Below are positions 22,601 to 35,764 of a DNA stretch of 64,000 nt, in pieces. The notes beneath the pieces were generated by a model. It did no database searches, was not told the DNA's origin, and saw only the letters and a list, made by a program, of their open reading frames with translations. The stretch covers positions 8,951,040-9,015,039 of the forward strand of contig JAZBQD010000034.1 in the NCBI GenBank assembly GCA_036583965.1, given 5' to 3'. This stretch comes from Prunella strophiata. Taxonomy: Eukaryota; Chordata; Aves; Passeriformes; Prunellidae. The position numbers and the translations under genes are program-made. The first letter of the stretch is position 1, and each line of letters starts with the position of its first letter.

Positions 22601-25600
22601 TCAGAGCCAGGATTCTGTAGATTTCAGAATCTATGAAAGCAGAGTAACACATTGCTCAACTGGCCAGTCAATATTGCTTAAACATTTACACTTGTCACCA
22701 AAATACTCTGCCTCTTGCTGGAGCCTAAGGGAGAGATATAAAATCTACAGAACTGACAGGAAAATAAGATTTTCAAGAGATTTCAACAGAGGTCTTTACT
22801 CGTGGCAATTTCTTTCTTTTTTCTAAATGCATTATTTTAGTCCACTTGTGTCATCTAAAATATTCCTGTTTGACTGACCTACCTTGGAATGCACTTTTTC
22901 ATGCAAGTGATGCTGTGCTAGTATCTGACTCAAGAAATATTATTGCTAATGTGAGGAGGGGTTAACTGGGAAAGAAACCAAAGAGGCATCAGAGCCCCTC
23001 AGGTTCTGTTCCCTGGCAAGGGGGGCTCCTTTGCACGAGCTGGCAGCTGCAAACAGCTGCTCAGTCCTGATATGGTGTGCTGCTGAAAATGACTGGAAAA
23101 AAGGCATTTCTCCCTCAGCAAGGCAAGAAATCTTGCAGTTGGCATTTTATTTTGTTGCAGTTTGGGACAAAGTAGTTCTGTAAAAAAGACCTGGTGGCAC
23201 GGAAAATGGGAAAGGAATGAGGTGTGGGAGCAGCAGAAAACTTTGATTTATTGCGGCACATTTCAACTTAGAACCATGATAATGAAAGCAGATAGGAGGA
23301 TAATTTTTGCAAATGTATGCTGTCCTCATAAAACCAAAACTTTCAGTTTGCTTTCACAGAACTTCTGTGTCCACCCTAGCAATTATGATCCTTAACCCAG
23401 GCTATGGGGTTAAGGAATGGATGAGATGGTGGCAAGAATGTTTCCAGACCTGGCCAACTAAATGCAATGTAAATATTAGTAAATTCATTCTGTGACTACA
23501 AATACAATGACAGTCTTGGTGTTCTACACTATTTGTACTTACAGGGAATGGGGGACAGAAAGTTATGGCTCTTTACATGTTCCCTCCCCTGATTCCAATC
23601 TCAGCACTGCAGTCCTGTGTGCTTGATGCCACCATCTCCATAGGCACACACACATTGTGTGGTTTTTAATTTGTTGGATGGTGATGGCTGTTGAGATTTA
23701 GCCTTAGTCCCTCCTTTTCACAGCAAATGAAACTGCCAGAGATGGTCAGTAAGGTCTGTCAGTGTGGAAAAAGGAAACATCAGGGTTTCAGTGTGAAACT
23801 GGGGCTCACACACCAGGCTGCAGCTTGGCAGGAGCTGGAGGTGTTTTCATTCTTTTAGGGAGCTTTTAGGTCACATAACAGCTACACTGGTGAGGCAGTG
23901 GTCACTACAGAAAAGCTTGTATAATCACAATACCTTACCAGCATCCCAAGGAGACAGATTGCATAAACTGACTCAGAAATTAAGTGTTCTACATTTTATC
24001 TTACTGGTTCTGCCCTATTCTTCCTATGGCCAGGCACCAGAGCAATGCATGGAAAAGGACCACAAAGAAAACCCCACAGTGCCTTGGGTGCCTTCACCTG
24101 ATATTTCACAGTGAATTCCTACCCAAATTCTGACTTCATTTGAGCTGGGGCAGTGGGGCTGCTATCCTCATCTTCCATTTTTTGCACAGGGTACTGCCAC
24201 GCTGCTCTGCTTCCTCCCAAGTCAGAACCTTGAATGAAATGGGATGTAAAAGTTAGTGGGATAAGCACCTGCAGGCTGAAGGGTTGTTCATCCCATATGT
24301 CCCCTCTCCCACCACAAACACAAGTCATGGGCTAGCAAGATGTGCCAGGAGAAATGAGATCCCAAACAATTTCTGACAGTTCCTAAGAGCTGCTCAGAGG
24401 TGAGGCATCAGTGACTTCCACCAGCTTCAGAGGACATTCACAGAAACTAATTCTGGCCATTTCTAGGGAGGAAATGCCAGTCAAATGCACAGATGGCATT
24501 GTCCTTGTGGCAAACCAAGAGGTTCCACTGGGCATCCTTCCTCAGAAGCCTCATCCCTCTGTGCTCAACATGGTTATCCTGCTGTTCTCTGCATTCCTCA
24601 CTTACCATTTCCCTGGTTCCAGAGGTTGCTGCTGTTTGATGTGTTTTATCTCAGATGTGGCTTTGATGTATTTTAAAGCAAACAGAAGTACAGAAGAGGC
24701 CAGAGGAAAACTAGGATTGGGCAAACCCAGAGGAACTTGGCTGTATTTGATAACTGCTCAAACTGTTTATTTTGGGTTCTAAAAAAAAAACCCAGATTGA
24801 GTTCAGAGACCTTTGCCCTGTATTTTAACCCAGGATTTTTTTCTTCCAAAGAGTCAATTTTTCCTTTTGTCATTGAGGAAATATGTTATCCTATCTAAAA
24901 GGAGGCTTGCAGGCTGATGCTAAAATGTGCTTTCTCTGTAAAATACAGACTTTTTTTATTTTCTTTTCTATATAAAGTCTTCCTGCTGAAACATTCTTCT
25001 TGGATTTTTCCACTCTCTCCAGTTATTTTCTTCCTTTTTCCTTCCTTTTTCTCTTCCACTTCCCATCACACACACCAAGCAATGTGCAAACTCCGTAATG
25101 ACCATGAGCAGAATTCCACTCAAGGATAGTTGTCTGGGTGTGTGGTTATCTGGGACAAAAGTTCTCTTTGTCCTAGCAAAATAGAGAAGCCATGTTATCA
25201 TCACTATCAGGAAAATGTAAGACATGATCTCTTTCACAAATCATAGTAGGAGGGTAAAAAAACGTTCCAGTTATTTTTGATGTATTCTCAATTGAAATAT
25301 TTACTTTTTAACCTAAGCACAGCTTAATTGTAGCTGCTTTACAGAGTTTAGAGCTCCTCTTTGCTACTTACTTGGAGAGTTAGGACAATACAATACAGTA
25401 AGGAGAAGGAGAAAAAAGGAAAAAAGTTCATTTATTTAGAACAAAAAAAAAGTACCAACTTGTCAGACTACAGAGAAATCCTCTTTTGGACCCTGAGCTT
25501 AGTGACTCCTGGGATCCAGCACATGTGAGGAGCCCTGTTTGGTGTCACACTGATGGAAAACCTGACCTTTCTCTCCCCCTGCTGCAGGGTGAGGAGCTGC

Positions 25601-27196
25601 TCCCTGCACACCAAAGACCAGAAAAGCCCTGAGGTCACTGCAGGCACAGAGCAGCTGATGCAGCCATGAATCCACAGCAGAATTACAGCACCTTGTTTGT
25701 TGGTGGATCCCCTCTGTTCATCCCAGTGCTACAGGTACATTCCTGGCAGCTGGGGATGAGCAGGAAATCACCCAAACCTCCAGGTTATCCATCTTCACTT
25801 GCCTAGGTGCACAAGGACATCTGAGCAAGTTAAGATGAATTACCTGAAGGTTTGAAGTGAAAGCATATTAGTTAAACTGCACTAAACTCCCATGAAGATG
25901 CTCGTATTTTCTGCCTCCTGTAATCAGTTTAAATGATATATTAAGAAGCATTGCTATTAATTAATCTGAAAATGATGTGACCTGGAAATCAAAGCCACTT
26001 CATGTACATGGATATGAAGATATTAATCTGAATTTAATTAATTTATTTCATTTAAAGCTTTCATTTATTCCCATTTCAGTGTGGCTGCTTCAAAGCTGTA
26101 TCTCTGAAGTGTGATGCATCCAAACAATTTCACAGTGCTCCTGCATTTTGGTTATTGGAATAAGTTTAAGGAGAAGAGGGAATAATAAAGAGGTGGAAGA
26201 TGTGTTTAGCAACACAGTCAAAGTGCTGGAAAGTGTTTACTTGTTGAAAGAAGACTGGGCACACCTGAGTGTAAGAGACAAAATGTCCACAGAAATTATT
26301 GGACCAGATGTACTTACCTGGAACCAGTGTGGGGATTTTTGGATGAAGTGGGTTTATTCCACTGCTTATCTACCATGTGGGGAGAGTTGATAATGCTGGT
26401 GCAAGGCATGGTTGAAGGCTGTTGCTCTGCAAATTTCTGCTTTCTGTCCCACTAAAGAGTCACAGTTGTGACCAGCTGAAGCAGTAATCACCCTGATCCA
26501 GGGCTGGAACATGATCCTTGTGAATGAACTGTGACACTTCTGGGTATTCCACGTGTGGGAACACTTCAGCTCTGCCAGACCATGCACTGGAGACAACAGA
26601 AAATCCAACCCCAGGCTGCAAAGATCTGATCTCCCAGAATGGAGATCAAGAACATGTGGAGAGAGGCATCAAAATGAGAATGGCCCTCAGAGACTCCTGT
26701 TATCTTCCTGTTTGTCCTCAGCAGTTTAAGAAATCTATATCTTTCATAATGTTTTGAAAATAAAACTGGGAGAATGATGGAAAACTTCAGAAACTATTTG
26801 CTTGGGTATTTAAATGAGCTCAGTCCAGCTATATCCACCCTCTCATCTGTTAGCTCTCTGCAAACACTCTAACAATGAGTTTTACTGGCAGGGTTGTTTG
26901 TAGAGAGCTAATTTCAGAGTGGCACACATATTTGCAAATACCTACTTGTCAGTTTGCTTATGCATGTATCTGTCATAGAAATATTTGCATATTCATCCAA
27001 ATAAAGAGATAGGAAAACACTGTGCTTGCCTGTCCAGCCAAAACTAATGAACCTGAGGCTCATTGTTAGTAAAGGATTTTAACATCATATAGAAATCTGT
27101 GGTGAATAAAAATTAATATGATTCATTTCAAGCATATTAAATGTGCTGTTGAAGGCAGTTTGCAGGGAAGAGTCACTCAGCAGTTGGAGGCTGGCT
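19611..27196. other. Non-coding, unique-looking DNA
   Basis: About 7.6 kb without a recognised gene or transposable element. The 19.6-20.4 kb part is GC-richer and has overlapping frames up to 146 codons on both strands, a pattern typical of non-coding GC-rich DNA. There is a small hairpin at 21890-21907 (arms GATCTTTG and CAAAGATC), an A-run near 24781-24790 and pyrimidine-rich sequence near 25020-25060. Nothing supports a promoter or exon. Confidence 0.5.
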
Positions 27197-27309
27197 GTTC
27201 CCTCCAGCTGAGTGCCTGGGGCACTGGGGATATTTGGGTTTCTGATCAGTTCTTCTGCAAGCAGGAAGGCTGAACACTGGACACGTTGTTGAGTGTGGAT
27301 TATTCCCCT
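27197..27309. repeat. Unidentified interspersed repeat, copy B (113 bp)
   Basis: Direct-orientation partner of the copy at 19472-19569. It contains the extra 15 bp (27257-27271 within the ambiguity set by the CTG repeats) absent from copy A. Read on the minus strand, that segment is CCTTCCTGCTTGCAG, which looks like a splice acceptor, but the deletion does not have intron ends and microhomology between CAG triplets explains it better. A 119-codon minus-strand frame (27085-27444) crosses it; the shared peptide includes NPNIPSAPGT. Confidence 0.8.
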
Positions 27310-30034
27310 AACACTTCTCCAAAAATGAATAATTTTAACAGACGTAAGAAGGGGAAGGGAGGGGGAGCAGTGACTAATAATTTGAATGAAATGGATCATC
27401 ATATTTATTTGCATGAGAGATTGGATATGGAAATCCACCAGCATCTCTGATGGTGCTTGTGCACTGCACAGAACTATCCATAAACCTCCTCATTTAGTGA
27501 GCATGAAGCATCCATCATTCTGATTAATTGTGATGGGAAAGAGGGGCATGAAAGTCAATGAGTGAACTCCCTTTCCACTCAGGATTCTCTCTGTGTCAAG
27601 TCTGGGCTGTGGGACCAAAATGGATAAAATGGTTTAGTTGTTTTCATCTTGCTTGTATTTTTCTAAATAATCAAGGAACTCAAAAGCACAAGAGAAGTAT
27701 GGGGAAGAGGGACATTACTTGATGTACTGCAGGACAAAAATGTGAAAGAATTTAACAGCATTCTAATGGACTGAAAAGGATTACATAAATACATGAACAT
27801 TTAATATGTAATATGTATCTGTTACATGCAACACTCTGGCTGACAGTATAAGAAAGTTTGTCATCTTCAAAATTGCCAGAAGGAGGGAGAAGGGCAAAGT
27901 GAAGGTTCTCTCTTTCCTCTTTTGTTAAATTCTTTCTATCAGCTTGTCCTATTAGACTTGGGGAAGTCGATGGCACAGCTGGGGGATCCTCCTCTCTGAT
28001 CCCCTGTTTGTAAATACAGGATTTAAATACTGCCATTGCACTAAGAGAATGGGACTATTCCATTGAATTACTTCCTTAGCCAACAAAACAATAATTAAGC
28101 TGATCTTTTCACCCAGAGAGTCAATGTTGAAGATACCTAAATACTTTCTTTTTGGCAGAACGTGTTCCTGTTAGAAATGTCTGTTTTAATGAAATTGTAC
28201 ATTTGTATGTGCTTGTGTTGATTTTTATCAGATTTTCCAAGGGAAAAATAAAGAACTTTAGCACTTTGACAGTGTCAAAATATTAAATTTGATTTCATAT
28301 GAATATTTTGGTCTTTGGGAATTTGAAATGACATTTCAGTTTGCAAATACATTCAGGAGATAATTATAACACTAAAATTAAATAAAAATCCAAGAGACAG
28401 TTTAATTTTTGTTACAAGAGAACATTTTGATAGCCCCATAGCAATATTTTTTTTCTGATTTCAGGAAAAGTTCTAAAGTCTTCATTTCCCTAAGATTGTC
28501 AAAGATCTGCTGAGATGATTCAATGTTCCTCAAGATACACAATTTATTTCATGCAAATGATGCACCTCAGGTGCAAGACTAAGCCAGGTTCACACACAGT
28601 GTCAGTGCCAATACCCACAACAAAGAGCAGCAGCCCCAGCTTGTGCCCCAGAATCTGGGCTTTGAAAGGCTGGAGGTGTTTCAGTGATTTGTGGGAGGAC
28701 ACCAGCATTTGATTCCAGACCTGCTGAGATGTGACTGTATCCTCATTCAGAGGAAGAGACTCTGGAGTCACTGGAGCTTTGTGAGACTTTTCTTCCCATC
28801 CTTTGCCCTGCTGCCTCTGAGACTTTCCCACTGATTTATTACCAGAGGAGCAGCCCCTGGGTCTCTGCAGACCCTGCTGCTTCACAGCAATCAGTTCTGC
28901 AACGTGCTGTGTCTGAAACTAAACTTCCCTTGGATCAGATGCATCTTCTGTACTGCACGAATTTTAACTTGAAAGGGAGTTTATCCTAAGAAAGACTTGA
29001 AGTATGTCCTGGGTTAGTTAAATTCATGGTCTGGTTCTGCTCCACAAGGTGAGAGTCAGTGCTCTGAACTGTATTACTGCATTAGGCAAGGATCACAGCT
29101 GAAGTACTTGTTCCTGCATCTATTCTTAAATAAATCTCCATGTTGTGGCAGGGCAGAGAATGCCAGACAGTTAAAACCATTATTTTATCATTTGGCAAAA
29201 GCTCAAAGTTGAAAGGGAATGAATCCAAAATGATCTTATTTTAAAATCCAAATTAATTTTGCAAGTAATTTGGGGTCTTAATTTATTCAGTACTCACTCA
29301 GTATATAAATAGTGTGTATATGTGTATATATCAGCTAGAAATTGGAAAAGAGCCAGCAATAATGTGTTCCTTGTAACCCACCCAAAATTTTAAGGCTCTT
29401 AAACATCAGTGCAATGTCCATTCTGATAGCCATGGTAACATCTAAATTTGCTGATCCTCAGCAGCAGATCTGGGGGTATTCTATTACAGAAAGCAGGGGA
29501 TGAATTCAGGATGAACACAATGGACTCTTTCCTGTTCTCTCTGCCTTATTTATCCTTAAATCATCCAACTTTTTGTCTCTGAAGCCAAAATTTCAGACTA
29601 ACCAATGGCCACTGCCAAAAGCCTCTGCAGCTCACTCTGTGTGGGGCCACACGTGTGTGTGCATGGGGAGAGATGCAGAACATTCAGAATTCACCAGGCT
29701 CAGCAATCCTCAGTATTAACCATGTCTAATTGGAAACATTTCATTCATCTTTGATCTTAATAGCTTTTTGAAGGTAGCAGCCCAAATGCCTACTGTCAGA
29801 GCATGGGCTTTAGGTCCAGGATTGAGTAGGATAAATCTGTGTCTCAGCAGCCTTTGATTTTTAATGTGTCTGACTTAATAGAAGCACCCTCATCCACCCA
29901 CTTCCTTGTACTGCTCTAGCCCCAGTGTTCCTTTTGAATCCCAGCAACTTAAGAAGAATGAAAGCTGCAAAGAAGAGGGGATGGAGAATGTGTATTTTTA
30001 ATTAAAAGTGTCCATAAGCATTAAAATCTTCATT
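27310..30034. other. Non-coding, no recognisable feature
   Basis: Unique-looking sequence. It includes a G-rich run at 27351-27366 with only three G-tracts, AT-rich DNA from 28200 to 28460 and a short TA/TG repeat listed separately. Open frames reach 113 codons and are not recognised. Confidence 0.5.
29301..29331. repeat. Degenerate (TA/TG)n dinucleotide repeat
   Basis: Alternating purine-pyrimidine TA and TG steps over about 30 bp, interrupted by AAATAG. Confidence 0.75.
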
Positions 30035-30054
30035 AAAAAAAAAAAAAAAAAAAA
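30035..30054. repeat. Poly(A) tract, 20 A
   Basis: An ATTAAA hexamer lies at 30020-30025, 9 bp before the run, which would fit the tail of a retroposed transcript. No recognisable body or clear target duplication was found. Confidence 0.9.
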
Positions 30055-31404
30055 GTCCTAGAGCTATAATTCTGGGATCAGTGTAGTAAGGGAAAGGCAA
30101 AATCTCAAATATTAAAATATTCTCTTCCCATTTTCCTCATTCTAATAATAGTCAAGTGTACTGAAAGTCTACAGGGATGTCCATCTGCAAAAGGAATTAT
30201 GCAACCTCCCGGTGGAAACTTATTATTTAGAAAATCTGGATTCAACTGCTCATCTGTTTTCTTAGACACTATTACAAGTAACTCAGCTGGATCCATCACT
30301 GTGTTGGAGCTGATGGGATGTGCCTGATTGCAGCATCTTCCATGTGGGATTGGAAGTTTAGGTTCAGCTTACCCACCCGTAGAGAATTTCTTTTTTCTTG
30401 CTGCAAGATACATCAGGAATGATTTGAAAAGCAAACACAAAACAGCAACAACAACCATAAAACCCCTCTGAAATCAGACACTTTGATCTAAGTGCCTAGA
30501 CTGTTAAGAAGATAATCTCCTAGAACAAAGGGAACAAAAGAAATCTTTATGAAATGAAATGCTTGTTTTCCAGAAGTGACAAAGGGAGGGGAGGTTGATC
30601 TCTCAGCTTCTGGCAAGGACATCTGTACTCCTGGGGAAATGCTGATTGTCCTAAGGGTCTCTGTAACTCTTTACACCAGGATGTGTGCTCAGAAATTTTG
30701 GTTCAGTAGGTGACTCTTGGTAAACTTGTAATTCTCTACAGGGCACCTCACTATTAAGGCAGGTTTCTAACATTTCATCATTTCAATGCCATTGCCATCA
30801 GCAGACTCTTGCTCCCTCAGGCCAAAAAATTCACCACTTTCTAAGCACAGTAAAATTCAGATGGTAGTTTGTTACACTGCCCTGTCAATAGTTGTTGCCA
30901 TTTTTGATGGGCCTGTGTAAGAATTATCATTCCACATTATTATGCTGGAACTAAAAAGGGATAACATTGTTTCATTAATTTTTTGGAGAGAAGACTATCA
31001 GAATTTGTGGCTGGTGGTAAGGAAGTGTCTTCTGAGAAATGGAAAAAATAAAATCTTTCTTCAGGGTAAGGAGACTGATTATTTTGCAGAGTTTAATGTT
31101 ATTTAACTGAGTTGAATACAATTTTACCCAAGCAGTGAAATGACAAATGAGGAATGCATTGCTCCCATCTCTGCCCTCTCATTTCAAACTCCTTTCTTAG
31201 TCCTTCTGACAGGATTAAAGACTGGTGCTCTGAAAGAATGTTGGTAGTAGCACCTCCTAGTATTTGGTCTTTACTACCTAAAATGGACATCTGGGAGCCT
31301 GGAGCACAGGAATAGGAATACATTTTACAAAACACACATAGATGCCTTAAACCAGGCTAAAAAGGGAAGTTGCTGATAGCAACAGGAAATATAATAGAAC
31401 CCAG
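30055..31404. other. Non-coding, no recognisable feature
   Basis: Unique-looking sequence. A 64-codon minus-strand frame at 30105-30299 has a balanced amino-acid composition but no recognised domain and no convincing splice sites. Confidence 0.45.
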
Positions 31405-31465
31405 TTTAATATATCACCTTTCAAATTCTGGATATCCCAAAGAGCTTTACAAAGTAATAAGTTAG
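31405..31465 (+). mobile_element. Possible ancient MIR-like SINE piece
   Basis: The text around 31419-31455 (ATCCCAAAGAGCTTTACAAA within it) resembles the 'aagcgctttacaaa' segment of MIR-type SINEs. The expected continuation toward the 'cagagaggttaag' core is not seen, so this is a weak call. Confidence 0.25.
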
Positions 31466-33663
31466 GAAAAGGTAGCAGTGGCATAGCAACTCCATAAATA
31501 AATACTGTGGCTATTATTCAGTTTAGCAATAACTCATGCTTTTTAGACATTAAGAGCTAGATTTAGCCTAGTTTTCCACCAGCCAACATCCAGACCTGGG
31601 GTCTCTCAGGGAGAATTTCAAGCCTCAGAAGACAGATGCACTAAATAAAGAAATTGCATTTTCCAGAAAGAATATGATCCAAAGAGTTACTGGAGTTGGT
31701 GAAAAAAATGAGTAGTCTCATATTTGAACCAGCTCATGGTTTTGAGAAACAAATGAGATCTCTGAGGATAATTGGAACTGAAAGATTACATGTGCCTATG
31801 AACAGATGGCACCTTGTGGAAGCAGTTACCTCACTGGTCCTTAATGGACCCCTTATTTCAAGAGGTAATGGAGACACTATGTTAGCTTTCATCTCCATGA
31901 ATAATAATTCTAAATTTAGTCTTGACTGTGTGAAGGCTTGTGGAGTTAATAAATTGCCTGTCAGATCTCCTGTGAGAATGGGAGGCAGACAGGAGGGAGC
32001 GAGGAGTGAACTGGGAATGGGCCCTGATGGAGCCCACGCCTCCATGTCAGGGCACTGAAACCTGGGCCTCACTTTCTCTGCTGGAACACTGACAAATAAA
32101 TGCTGCTGTGACAGCTCTGGGCAGAAAAATTCACCTTGGATATTGCCTGCATTAGGTTCAAGCTGTTCATGGCTCAGCTGTCTGTGGTCATACACAAACC
32201 CTTTGGCCTGTCTGAGTGGATCCATCCATCCCAGACAAATGCCATGAAGCAGAGACAGCCTCACCAAAAGCTGCATCAGCCCTGCCTTTCTCCTTTGGGC
32301 TGTGCTTAATGGTAACATCAAGTTTGTGTCATCATTGTGACAATTTGCTTCCTGCAGTGTGGATTCTGTGTCCTGCAAGGCCTGACTGCAGGCTGTGCTC
32401 AGAGAACAGGAGCCATCTGCAGGTTGTCCAGCCTCCTCCTTCTCTGTGAGATCAGGGGTTTGTGCACCCTTCCTGCTCTCCCCCAGGCTGGGGGAATCAC
32501 CCTCGGCTTCTCCAAGGCTGATCCATAAATGTGGTGCCATATGGGCTTAGCACAACAATGCCAAACAAGCAAAACTCCAGGAGATTTTCTCTGTGAACAG
32601 AAGGAAGCTGCACACAAGGCCCTGTTAGAAGCTGAGGTTTCTGCATCGCTTTAGGGACTAAAATCTAAATAAAGGACAAAGGAACTTCAGCGTTTTTGTG
32701 CATCCATGTGTCACAGAGCTCCATGTCTGTGGTGGATCCCCACAGGGAGCAGAGGCCAGGGTGATCCTGTGGACTCCCTGCAGGGATGGGGGAGGATTTG
32801 GCAAGCTGAGGGTACTGATGGGCTCCTGGAGTGTCTCACCAGCAGTGGTGATTGTTGTGGTGCTGAGCTGGAGAGCTGGAATGGATGGCAGCTGTCCTGG
32901 AGCAATGGGAAGAGGAGGAGAAGAGCAGAGGCAATGAGGAGGTGAAAGTGGCTGCCACTGTTCTTTGGTTACATCTAGAGATTAAAAATAAAGCATATCT
33001 CAATCATTAGAGCCTCTGCAAACCAGCACTTCAGCTCAACCCTGCCACAACACTGCAGTGTGCCTTTAAGGGACTCATTTAGAAAGTTTGGGGATTTAAG
33101 AATCGTTTAGAAATCCCAGGGTTTCCTGAGGCAGCAGAAGTCTCCCAGGGCCCCATCGTTCATCTCCTCCCCCTAATTGGCTCCTCTGTCAGCTTAGCTC
33201 CCTCTGTTTTCCAAATCCCCTCCACAATCTCAAGATCATTGACAAGGTAGGAGCATCACAGAAGGTGTGCTTGTCCCCTTAATTTATGAAAAATAAAATT
33301 GTCACTTCTCTGCAACACGATAAGGGAGCTAAGATGCAAGAGGTTAGAAAGGAATTGAGGGCATCCCCTGCCTTTTCCAGTCTGCTGCACTGAAGAGCTG
33401 GAATCCATTACCCAGCACACCTACAATATCTCACATTCCCACACAGATTAATTTTAGGTTGGTCGGCTCATTGCCTTTACACCTTGTGTGCAAGTGTAAA
33501 ACTTGATCTACAGTGTTTGAATTTAAACAGTCTGTACTGCCAGCTTTTGCAAGAGTGCTGATAGGCACTGAGGATTGTCAACAAACAGGCACATTACTTT
33601 TATTTCCAATCCAAACACAGCATCCTTCCTGATTCCCTCCTCTTAACCCTTCAATATGGTAGT
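31466..33663. other. Non-coding, moderately GC-rich from 31.9 to 33.0 kb; contains the longest open frame
   Basis: No transposable element or gene recognised. The GC-richer part holds the longest open frame of the window, listed next, and overlapping plus-strand frames up to 120 codons. Confidence 0.45.
31734..32540 (-). other. Unassigned 268-codon open frame
   Basis: The longest ATG-to-stop frame in the window. The deduced product has no signal peptide, no clear membrane segment, no coiled coil and no motif I recognise. Composition is mixed with many leucine, serine and proline residues. I see no upstream promoter and no splice context. It lies in a locally GC-richer, stop-poor stretch, and overlapping frames on the other strand (31696-32058, 32216-32449) are also open, which favours chance. 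A lineage-specific or retroposed coding sequence cannot be excluded. Confidence 0.15.
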
Positions 33664-33715
33664 TTCTTTTTTTCTTTCTTTCTTTATTTATTTATTTTAT
33701 TTTTTTTTTCTTTTA
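33664..33715. repeat. (TTTC)n / (TTTA)n low-complexity repeat
   Basis: TTTC units followed by TTTA units and a T-run. Confidence 0.9.
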
Positions 33716-35764
33716 TGGCATGCTGCCAATATTGTGTGGAGATTTGATTTCTATTTCAGACTCCAAAAGGGAATTCCTGAGATGCTGGAAAGGAGGATGA
33801 ATTAAAAACCCACAGGTGTAGGATGGGGTGTATTGAGTTGACTGGAGGTTGATTCTATTTGATGAAAAATCTGGAGGTTTTGTTTAGTTCCAGAATAAAT
33901 ACCAAAGAACTTTTGAATGTGAAAGCCAAACTGAGTGGAGCTGGTGTGGGTAGGTTTTAGCTGGAAGACATGGTCTGGTGCCCCATCTGGATAAAGGATG
34001 TGTCAACCCAGACAGCTTTAAATCAGCAACTACAACTCCTGTAATTGCAGACCTGAGTCTGAACCCTGCTGCTCCTTGAATATAAACTGCTCTGGATCCA
34101 GGCTCTTCCCTTGGGGCAGGGGTTCACTGCAAGCCAAGGGAAGCCCCAGGGAGGCAGGGCCAGCTGTCCCAAAGCTGCAGAGGGGCACTGGAGTGTGCCA
34201 GGCTTAAAAGCAGAGTGTGGCTGTGTCCTGGAAGCTGGACATTTCTGCAGGTACTTCATTTTTCACTAGATTACGCATGAGGACTGCATCTTCTGGAGGC
34301 TTTCATCCAGTTTGGTTTTTTTCATCCTGTCTGAGTGAAAATCAGCTTAAAGCCCCAAAGAAGCATGTACACCAGCTAGGGAAAAACAGGTCCTTGTCCC
34401 TCTGCACTGCACTTACTCTCCTTGGGTTCAGTACAGGGCATTAAAAAGCAAAGCAGAGTATCCAAGCCTCAGTCCCTTCATGGTGGGGCAGAACATCAGT
34501 GGAAAAAAAACAACTCTAATTTCTTCCTCTTCCCCAGCTGCAAGGCAGATTGTGACTTTTGTCCTGGGGGTATTTCATGACAGACTCATCAGTGAGCTGC
34601 CTGAAGTGCATGTCTCAGCTGCTCTTGTGGGACCTGGAAGTCACCAAGTGGGAAGGTGTCCTGGCTCTAGGTGTTGCAAGACAAGGGGCAATGCAGGTCT
34701 GTAGACACTGCTGTCACTGCAGTTTACTGCAGCAATAGCTAAATTAGTTTTCAACTAACTGGTCTGGGATTTAGCAGGAGAGAGCAATTAAGGCAGGAAG
34801 GAGTTTAGCAGTGTGAATGATCCCTCTCTACTGCTGCGACCTGACATTACCCCTACCCAAGTTATTAAAAACACAGCAACCCCTAGGAGTCCCCCAGGCC
34901 TTCACAGACACCTGCAGTACATCTGTTCCCTACATTTAGGAATGTCTACAATGAAAAAAAATCTGGCTCCCAGCAGAAGCAGCATGGACAAACTCACTGC
35001 TTTGTTTGCTGTGCACAGAGGAGGGCAGGGGACTTTATTTCCTGAGCAAGTTTTCCATCATCTTCCCTTCCCCACCCCTGCTGCTGTGTCTGCTAATGCC
35101 TGTGATCATTAGCCATGAAAATGGCACCCATTTGTCTCCTTCTCCAGAGTGCCCAAAGTACATTTGGACTCCAGCCAAGGGGAGCAGCAATTCCATGGAC
35201 ACGCAGCACTGCCTTAAGAGTATATTCACAAATGCCTGTTAATGCAATTACAAGCCCAAATGAAGCTTGTTTCCCCCTCACAAAGAGCTCCAGCCCTGCC
35301 ATCCTAAATCAGCAGTCCAGTAATTTTTGATAAAACAAAGGGCTTCTTTAATAGGAAGATGCAGTTTTATTTCTTTTATTATTCTGTTCCTTCAATTGCA
35401 TGTGTGATGCTAAATGTCTTCAAACAGCCATTTAGCCACCCACAGAGAGAAAGTAGGTTTACAAATTTCCTTGTTGCATAGTTTTGCATTGTGTGCTCCC
35501 CAGAGTATTGCCATTTTGTTTGTTTTCCTGCTTGGAGAAATGGATGGATCCAGTTTGCAACCCCAACAAAACTGAATAGAAGTTCATTCTCCCCCTGCCC
35601 CACTGGTTTTACAGTCTGGTTTGGTGGAGATAAAAAAATAAAAAAATAAAAAAATCAATGAGAGTCAGAAGATACAGTGCTCAGAGGAAAAATGCCAGAG
35701 GAGTTCTTTTATTGCAAGAGTAAACCTGGAAAGGAGGATACATTTCTTTTGAGTAAAGGAAAAT
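33716..35764. other. Non-coding, no recognisable feature
   Basis: Unique-looking sequence. Frames near 34813-35330 overlap on both strands and are not recognised. A (TAAAAAAA)3 run is listed separately. Confidence 0.5.
35631..35655. repeat. (TAAAAAAA)3 short tandem repeat
   Basis: Three perfect 8-bp units. Confidence 0.9.

Noticed and set aside
25560..25680. Exon-like stretch after CCCCTGCTGCAG near 25580
   Set aside because: Only a short open run without a recognised product or donor; GC-richer patches of this kind are common in the window.
27351..27366. Candidate G-quadruplex
   Set aside because: Only three G-tracts (4, 3 and 5 G) are present, too few for a standard four-tract quadruplex.
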